Below, piece by piece: positions 58,949-64,000 of a stretch of 64,000 bases of DNA (positions are counted from its first letter, which is position 1; each line of letters begins with the position of its first letter). The position numbers were made by a program, and so were the translations under genes. The notes under the pieces were generated by a model. It saw only the letters and a program-made list of their open reading frames with translations. It made no database searches and was not told the DNA's origin. Origin of the DNA: Paraburkholderia terricola (GTDB lineage Bacteria; Pseudomonadota; Gammaproteobacteria; Burkholderiales; Burkholderiaceae); assembly GCF_900142195.1 (NCBI RefSeq), contig NZ_FRAB01000007.1, positions 1-64,000 of the forward strand. The letters run 5' to 3'.

Positions 58949-59300
58949 GTCTCGTTGCTCTCGAAGGTGACGGTTCGAAAACTATCACCGTCAATAAAGG
59001 CAACCCATAGCGGGGGCCGCATGCGGGACATATCCGCGAGACGATAAAGAGACGGGTTCGAGTGACGATTGGCTTATGTAGCAGGGGTGGTTTTGCCGCT
59101 CTTTTGCTGTTTACGCGGCTAACCGGCCATCATTCGCCCATGCCGAAGGCGGGAAAAGGACGTTTCATGGAGCCAAAACCGATCACTATGTGGATCTTGC
59201 GCCAGCCTTTGGTCCGACGAATTATTAAGCAACTCCTGCAAGAGAATCGGTTCCATGGGAAAATCACGCCTTCCCGCCGTTTTCAAGTCTCGTTTTCCCC
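58949..59300. promoter_or_regulatory. 352-bp divergent intergenic region between xdhA and an MFS gene
   Basis: It should hold the xdhABC promoter and that of the rightward transporter. Slightly lower GC at 59060-59240. No operator palindrome, RNA gene or convincing small gene was seen; the open frames here have unusual composition and no ribosome sites. Confidence 0.35.
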
Positions 59301-60512
59301 ATGTCCACCGACTCAGCGACACCTCGCAGCGAATTTGCGACGACCCTGCAGATCATTCCAGTCGTCTTTTTCACGTTTCTTTGCTACCTGACGATCGGCA
59401 TTCCGCTGGCGGTGCTGCCCGGCTACGTCCACGACGACCTGGGTTACAGCGCCGTGCTCGCGGGCGCGGCGATCAGCGTGCAATACCTGGCGACGCTGGC
59501 CTCGCGGCCGTTGGCCGGCCGTTCGGCGGATACGCTGGGGCCGAAGCGCACGGTGTCGATCGGTTTGCTAGGCTGCGGCGCGAGCGGGATTCTGTTGTTG
59601 CTGGCGGTGTTGTGCGAGGGCTGGCCCGTGCTGAGCCTGGGGCTGCTGGTGTGCAGCCGCCTCGTGCTCGGATTCGGCGAAAGCCTCTGCGGCACGGGCG
59701 CGATTCTATGGGGCATCGGCCGGGTGGGCACGACCAACAATGCCCGGGTGATTTCGTGGAACGGCATCGCGACGTATGGCGCGCTCGCGGTCGGCGCGCC
59801 GCTCGGGGTCGCGATTGCGCATACGGTCGGCTTTGCCGCGCTGGGCATTCTGGTGATCGCGCTGGCGGCGCTCGGCTTCTATCTGGCCCGGCCGATGGCG
59901 CCGGTCCCTGTCGTGCATGGCGAGCGGATGTCGTACCGCAGCGTGTTCACGCGGGTGTTGCCGCACGGTATCGGGTTGGCGCTGGGGTCCGTCGGCTTCG
60001 GCTCGATCGCCACTTTCATCACGCTGTTCTATGCCGCGAAGAATTGGCCGAACGCGGCTTTGTCGCTGACGGTGTTCGGCACGCTGTTCATCGGCGCGCG
60101 TTTGTTGTTCGCCAACACGATCAAGACCTACGGCGGGTTTCGTGTGGCGATTGTTTCGTTCTCGTTTGAATGCGTCGGCTTGTTGATGCTGTGGCTGGCG
60201 CCTGAGCCGCATATCGCGCTGGCCGGGGCCGCGTTGACCGGCTTCGGATTCGCGCTGGTGTTTCCCTCGCTTGGGGTGGAGGCCGTCGGGCTTGTGCCAC
60301 CTGCTAGCCGTGGGGCGGCTCTGTCGGCTTATTCCGTGTTTCTCGATCTCTCGCTTGGGATTACCGGGCCGTTGGCCGGGTATATCGCCGGGGAGTTTGG
60401 GTATGGGTCGGTGTTTCTGTTTGCCGCGGTCGCGGCGGCTGCGGCTGGGGGGCTTTGTTGTTTGCTTTATTTGCGGAATGTTAAGGTGACTGATTTGCCT
60501 GCGGCGCTCTAA
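59301..60512 (+). CDS. Major facilitator superfamily transporter
   Basis: 403 aa with twelve hydrophobic segments. Family motifs: [20 protein letters not shown] (loop 2-3, the MFS A-motif R-x-x-G-x-x-x-D-x-x-G-P-K/R) and its echo near 290 ([15 protein letters not shown] region). [20 protein letters not shown] is typical of the YhhS-type subgroup. These proteins export or import small molecules; the substrate is unknown. Two features are odd: from about 60290 the codon use shifts to T/G-rich codons (ggg, ttg, ttt, ctt), and the gene runs into a repeat-containing region. Confidence 0.92.
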   Translation: MSTDSATPRSEFATTLQIIPVVFFTFLCYLTIGIPLAVLPGYVHDDLGYSAVLAGAAISVQYLATLASRPLAGRSADTLGPKRTVSIGLLGCGASGILLLLAVLCEGWPVLSLGLLVCSRLVLGFGESLCGTGAILWGIGRVGTTNNARVISWNGIATYGALAVGAPLGVAIAHTVGFAALGILVIALAALGFYLARPMAPVPVVHGERMSYRSVFTRVLPHGIGLALGSVGFGSIATFITLFYAAKNWPNAALSLTVFGTLFIGARLLFANTIKTYGGFRVAIVSFSFECVGLLMLWLAPEPHIALAGAALTGFGFALVFPSLGVEAVGLVPPASRGAALSAYSVFLDLSLGITGPLAGYIAGEFGYGSVFLFAAVAAAAAGGLCCLLYLRNVKVTDLPAAL

Positions 60513-60861
60513 GGGTTTTGCTTTTTTTTGCCTTCGCGGCGCTTCGGTTGTTTGCTTGCGGGGTTGGCCTTTTCTTGCTTTCTTAGTGGTCTATTGGCGT
60601 TGCCCCTGTGCGGGGCGGCACTTACTTTCTTTGCCGCCGCAAAGAAAGTAAGCAAAGAAAGCGGCTCACACCGCTAGTTCTGAAGCGGGTCCCCTGGCTT
60701 CGAGGGGGCAGTGGCCCATCTGGAATCCGTGCCCTCGCGTATTCAATGTTAGTGACAAGGCAGTCATGCTTCCCGACTCGCGCTGTGCGCTCGTCGGAAG
60801 GGTCTGCCTGACAAACGGTGGGGGCGTTTGGGTAGTCGAGGTGCGCCGAGAGGCGCGACCA
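60513..60861. repeat. Burkholderia-type intergenic repeat with hairpin cores
   Basis: The stretch 60601-60740 contains GCCCCTGTGCGGGGC, then the perfect hairpin CTTACTTTCTTTGC / CGCC / GCAAAGAAAGTAAG at 60621-60652, then AGCGGCTCACACCGCTAGTT and GCGGGTCCCCTGGCTTCGAG. I recall this arrangement as a dispersed intergenic element of Paraburkholderia and Burkholderia genomes, repeated many times per chromosome. It lies between convergent genes. It could act as a bidirectional terminator. The flanks (60513-60600) are T-rich. Confidence 0.55.
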
Positions 60862-62085
60862 CTACTTTCCCTCCGACAAGCCCCGCTCGAGCGCCGCTAC
60901 GCCGGCCGGCAAGTCGACCTTGACGCCGAGGTCAACCATCGTTCTCCCAAGCGCGTGCACCGTGCGGAAAAGATTGTGCTCGCGGCACTGTTCCCCCATC
61001 TGCCCAATCCGCACGATCGGCAAACCGAAGGAGCCGGAAATCTCCACCTGATGCATCCGCGAAATATGCGCGCAGACATCGCCTGGACTGAGCCCGGCCG
61101 GCACCTCGATTCCCACCACCGAATTCAACCGGCACGCCGCCGGCGTATACAGTTGCAAACCCAACGCCGTCACGCCTTGCTGCAACGCCAGCGAGCATTT
61201 CAAATGCCGTGCAAAGCGCTTTTCCAACGTCTCGGCGCACACGAGACGCAACGCCTCGTGCAATGCCAGCACGCCCGACACCGGCGCGGTGTAGTGATAC
61301 CCGGCGTTATGCCAGAAGTTCTCCGCCAACGACGCGTCCAGACACCAATGCGCATTCGGCGCCGTGCGCCCTTTCACCCGCTCCCACGCCGCGTCGGAAA
61401 ACGCAATCAGCGACACGCCCGGAATCGACGACAGCCCCTTCTGCCCGCCCGTGATCACAGCGTCGATGCCCCACGCGTCCATCTCCAACGGCATCGTGCT
61501 CAGCGTGCACACCGCGTCCACGATGACCAGCGCGCCGGCCGCTTTCGCCAGCGCGGCAATGTCCTTCAGATGGTGGTTCCACACCGTATTCGATGTCTCG
61601 CCCTGCACCACCGTCACGATCTCGGGGCGCTCGCGGCGAATCGCCTCGGCGACCTGATCGAGACTCGCGACGGAACGGTCGTCGACGTCCAGCGTGCTCA
61701 CCCGCGCGCCGACGCGGCGGCCCATTTCCGCCATCCGCTCGCTGAAGAAGCCGTTCCTGATGCTCAGCACACGCGTGCCTTCCCACGCGAGATTGCAGAT
61801 CGCCATTTCCATCGCGGCCGATCCCGGTCCCGCCACGCCCAGCACCCATTTGGATTTCGTCTGGAACACGTAGCGCGCCATCGTCTTGACCTGGCCGATC
61901 ACCTTCACCATCGTGCCGCCCAGGTGATTGATCACGACCGTGTTGGCCTTGGCGACGGCCGCGGGAATCGGCACGGGGCCGGCGCCCATCATCAGGAGCG
62001 GTTCTTCGGGAAGAATCGCGTCGAGCGATTCGACAACCGGACAGGGCACTGCGGAGGAAACGGAGGTGGAGGATGAAGTCGGCAT
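60862..62085 (-). CDS. Class V aminotransferase (alanine--glyoxylate/serine--pyruvate type)
   Basis: 407 aa. PLP-dependent fold type I: EPLLMMGAGPVPIPAAVAKA, VLGVAGPGSAAMEMAICNLA, IVTVVQGETSNTVWNHHLKD (Q-G-E-T-S), LVIVDAVCTLSTMPLEMDAW (D-A-V), and the PLP lysine in DAVITGGQKGLSSIPGVSLI. EISGSFGLPIVRIGQMGEQC closes the fold. These enzymes convert glyoxylate to glycine with alanine or serine; the purine-catabolic genes nearby make glyoxylate disposal plausible but the link is only positional. ATG at 62085 is chosen; no strong ribosome site. A stable hairpin lies in its leader. Confidence 0.9.
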   Translation of the reverse strand: MPTSSSTSVSSAVPCPVVESLDAILPEEPLLMMGAGPVPIPAAVAKANTVVINHLGGTMVKVIGQVKTMARYVFQTKSKWVLGVAGPGSAAMEMAICNLAWEGTRVLSIRNGFFSERMAEMGRRVGARVSTLDVDDRSVASLDQVAEAIRRERPEIVTVVQGETSNTVWNHHLKDIAALAKAAGALVIVDAVCTLSTMPLEMDAWGIDAVITGGQKGLSSIPGVSLIAFSDAAWERVKGRTAPNAHWCLDASLAENFWHNAGYHYTAPVSGVLALHEALRLVCAETLEKRFARHLKCSLALQQGVTALGLQLYTPAACRLNSVVGIEVPAGLSPGDVCAHISRMHQVEISGSFGLPIVRIGQMGEQCREHNLFRTVHALGRTMVDLGVKVDLPAGVAALERGLSEGK

Positions 62086-62121
62086 GATCGATACGTGAAT
62101 GTCAGGACGCAAAGGAGCAAG

Positions 62122-62153
62122 CGGCCTCGCCGGCAATACCGCCGGCGAGGCCG
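62122..62153. other. Stable GC-rich hairpin in the leader of the aminotransferase gene
   Basis: CGGCCTCGCCGGC - AATACC - GCCGGCGAGGCCG: perfect 13-bp arms, 37 bp upstream of the aminotransferase ATG. No T-run on either strand, so it may be an mRNA leader structure or a weak terminator remnant. Confidence 0.55.
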
Positions 62154-62522
62154 TCGGTCCGATCATTCACTGAACCGCGCGATTGCGCAAGTTGATTGCG
62201 CAAGTTTTTTGACCGTGCCTTGCCGCCAGGCGCCGCAATGATCGACGTGTCCAAACGCCGCCAGGCGCAATTGGCGCCACGCGCAATGAGCCGATGCCAT
62301 AGCCGATGCAATGAGCCGACTCCAGACCTGCGCCTCGCGCGCTCCAGACGAATGACCTCAGCAATCGAGCGATCGTGCTGACTCACGAATCGACGGGTTG
62401 GTCAGCCCTCCGCGCCATGCATTGGCTACCGTATACTGGCTAGCCCACCGCCTATATGCCGCGCCCCTCAGTTCGCCTCGATTCGCCTGTTCAGCGCCGG
62501 CACGCAATTCACGGAGCCGCTC
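62154..62522. promoter_or_regulatory. 369-bp divergent intergenic region
   Basis: Between the leftward aminotransferase and rightward dehydrogenase. It contains short direct repeats of GCCGCCAGGCG(C) at about 62222 and 62258, and of CAATGAGCCGA near 62283 and 62308. No RNA gene or convincing coding frame. It must contain both promoters. Confidence 0.35.
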
Positions 62523-63521
62523 ATGCGCATGATCCTGTTCAGCAGCCGCCAGTACGACAGCGACACATTCACCGAAGCCAATGCCGCGCACGCTTATGAA
62601 CTGCGCTTTCAGGAGTCGCATCTCGACCTGGAAACCGCCGTGCTCGCGCAGGGCTATGACGTGGTCTGCCCGTTCGTCAACGACACCGTCGACGCGGCCG
62701 TGCTCGAACGTCTCCATGCCGGCGGCACCCGCCTGATCGCGCTGCGCTCCGCCGGCTTCAATCACGTCGACCTGGCCGCGGCCGAGGCTCTCGGCATGAC
62801 GGTCGCGCGCGTGCCGGCCTATTCGCCGCACGCGGTCGCCGAACACGCGGTCGGTCTCATCCTCGCGCTCAATCGGCGCTTGCCGCGCGCCGTCGCGCGC
62901 ACACGTGAAGGCGATTTCTCGCTGCATGGGCTGCTCGGTTTCGATCTGCACGGCAAGACCGTCGGGGTGATCGGCACCGGCATGATCGGCCGCGTGTTCG
63001 GACGCATCATGGCGGGCTTCGGCATGCAGGTGCTCGCCTACGACCCAGGCACGCCGGCCGACGATCTGCTCGCGCTCGGCGCGCGCTACGTGCCGCTCGA
63101 CACGCTGCTCGCCGAGTCGGACGTCGTCAGTCTGCATTGCCCGCTGGTGCCGGCCACCTACCATATGATCGACAGCCGCGCGCTCGCGAGGATGAAACGC
63201 GGCGCGATGCTGATCAACACGGGCCGTGGCGGTCTCGTCGAAAGCAATGCGCTGATCGGCGCGTTGAAGGACGGCCAGCTCGGCCATCTCGGGCTCGACG
63301 TGTACGAGGAGGAAGGCGGCCTCTTTTTCGAGGACCACTCGAACCTGCCGTTGCAGGACGACGTGCTCGCGCGTCTGTTGATGTTCCCGAACGTGATCGT
63401 CACGGCGCACCAGGCGTTCTTCACGCGCGAGGCGATGAGCGAGATCGCGCAGACCACGCTCGGCAACGTCGCGGCATGGCGGGCCGGCACGCCGCGCAAT
63501 GTGGTGAGTCCCGCTGGTTAA
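62523..63521 (+). CDS. D-2-hydroxyacid dehydrogenase (D-lactate dehydrogenase-like)
   Basis: 332 aa. NAD-dependent enzyme reducing 2-oxoacids (pyruvate in LdhA-type members) to D-2-hydroxyacids. Motifs: ALRSAGFNHVDLAAAEALGM, VPAYSPHAVAEHAVGLILAL, the NAD Rossmann fold KTVGVIGTGMIGRVFGRIM, catalytic Arg in LINTGRGGLVESNALIGALK and catalytic His in TAHQAFFTREAMSEIAQTTL. LGLDVYEEEGGLFFEDHSN matches the D-lactate dehydrogenase branch well. Start ATG follows GGAGCC. It ends 85 bp before the convergent right-edge gene, with no clear terminator. Confidence 0.93.
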   Translation: MRMILFSSRQYDSDTFTEANAAHAYELRFQESHLDLETAVLAQGYDVVCPFVNDTVDAAVLERLHAGGTRLIALRSAGFNHVDLAAAEALGMTVARVPAYSPHAVAEHAVGLILALNRRLPRAVARTREGDFSLHGLLGFDLHGKTVGVIGTGMIGRVFGRIMAGFGMQVLAYDPGTPADDLLALGARYVPLDTLLAESDVVSLHCPLVPATYHMIDSRALARMKRGAMLINTGRGGLVESNALIGALKDGQLGHLGLDVYEEEGGLFFEDHSNLPLQDDVLARLLMFPNVIVTAHQAFFTREAMSEIAQTTLGNVAAWRAGTPRNVVSPAG

Positions 63522-63605
63522 GCGCCAGTTTGGGCAGCAGCCTCAAGCGAGCCGCGCTCGCGGACCCCAAGCGCGAGCCCTAAGCGCCAACCCCAAGCAC
63601 CAACC

Positions 63606-64000
63606 TCAATCGCCGCCTTCGCTCGTCAGCGTGGTCGGGCGGAGCGCGGTGCGGGCGTCGTCCGCGGCGCCGCAGATTTCGCGCAATAGCGCCGCCTCGC
63701 GCTCATGCACTTCCACCGGAAACCAGCGCGCCCCCGCGTCGGCCAGATAGCGCGCGCGATGCTGGCCGTTGCGAAACGCCACCACGCCTTCGCGCTCCAG
63801 ACCCAGCCAGCCCAGCAGACCGGGCGCGCGACGCGTCGAGATCGTCACATACGGCATTTGCGGAATGCGCGGGTTCTCAGGATCGAGAAATTCGCGTATG
63901 CCGCGCACCTTGCCCGAGTGCCATTCGGCCACCGGCTTCAGAACATAATCGGTGTTGTCGCGGTCCGCGCAAACGAGCAGCTTGCGCACGTCGACGAGCA
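63606..64000 (-). CDS. Plasmid-fertility-inhibition-factor-like protein (5' end beyond window)
   Basis: About 131 codons are visible and the frame is still open at the right edge, so the start lies outside. The end of the protein has DYVLKPVAEWHSGKVRGIRE, FLDPENPRIPQMPYVTIS, VVAFRNGQHRARYLADAG and RWFPVEVHEREAALLREICG. The F-x-N-G-x-H-R-A-R-Y-L step and the preceding D-P-x-x-P-x-x-P-M/Q-P segment match my recollection of Burkholderia proteins annotated as plasmid fertility inhibition factor family (Osa/FiwA-like, ParB/sulfiredoxin-type fold). These block conjugation or act as small nucleic-acid-linked enzymes. Found here in a chromosomal setting, so the role is not clear. Confidence 0.6.
   Translation of the reverse strand, partial: LVDVRKLLVCADRDNTDYVLKPVAEWHSGKVRGIREFLDPENPRIPQMPYVTISTRRAPGLLGWLGLEREGVVAFRNGQHRARYLADAGARWFPVEVHEREAALLREICGAADDARTALRPTTLTSEGGD

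Noticed and set aside
59062..59300. Small gene between xdhA and the MFS transporter
   Set aside because: Frames are short, lack a ribosome site and show no coding bias.
1..64000. CRISPR arrays, tRNA or rRNA genes, transposases or integrases
   Set aside because: No regularly spaced repeats, no tRNA-like cloverleaf ends and no transposase or integrase motifs were seen; the short tandem repeats listed are simple slippage repeats.

Overview
The window is high-GC chromosomal DNA that most resembles Paraburkholderia/Burkholderia. Reasons: a GlmS tail next to a VgrG-type type VI secretion (T6SS) island, an exopolysaccharide (EPS) cluster with BceA/BceB/BceE/BceF-like proteins, a Burkholderia-type intergenic repeat near 60600, and a two-subunit XdhA/XdhB xanthine dehydrogenase. 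No tRNA, rRNA, CRISPR array, insertion sequence or replication origin was seen. REGION 1 (1-8643): the glmS 3' end, then a T6SS cargo island read leftwards: vgrG, a 506-aa candidate effector, and three paralogous immunity genes. The third-copy region is decayed. One immunity gene carries an in-frame amber codon. A PAAR-effector gene has lost its middle, keeping about 27 first and 35 last codons. Another PAAR start is frameshifted. A near-identical 301-bp direct repeat flanks the decayed block. The small gene at the far end also continues in frame past an amber codon. REGION 2 (9011-46822): a roughly 38-kb EPS locus. The core leftward block is manC - wcaJ/bceB - wza - wzc - gmd - fcl - glycosyltransferase - wcaI, preceded on the same strand by a GlxA/AraC-type regulator. 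Around it lie a Wzx-like flippase, a Wzy-like polymerase, further family-4 glycosyltransferases, a WcaF-like acetyltransferase, a membrane acyltransferase, a FemAB/BioF2-like GNAT protein, a GMC oxidoreductase, and a Nudix GDP-mannose hydrolase. The right arm has two paralogous secreted clan GH-A glycosidases (one a lipoprotein) and a secreted PIG-L/ricin/FG-GAP protein. ManC makes GDP-mannose, Gmd and Fcl convert it to GDP-L-fucose, WcaJ starts the lipid-linked unit, the glycosyltransferases extend it, Wzx flips it, Wzy polymerises it and Wzc/Wza export it. The fucose branch and wca-type genes point to a colanic-acid-like fucosylated polymer, not cepacian. No Wzb-type phosphatase or UDP-glucose dehydrogenase was seen here. 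REGION 3 (46848-64000): mostly ordinary chromosome: a LysE exporter, a TauE/SafE permease, a BON protein, a membrane-anchored TAXI protein, a DsbA-like isomerase, a LysR regulator, xdhABC (XdhC lacking its usual N-terminal half), an MFS transporter, a class V aminotransferase, a D-2-hydroxyacid dehydrogenase, and the start-less end of a plasmid-fertility-inhibition-factor-like gene at the right edge. Functional calls rest on reading motifs by eye; no database search was run.
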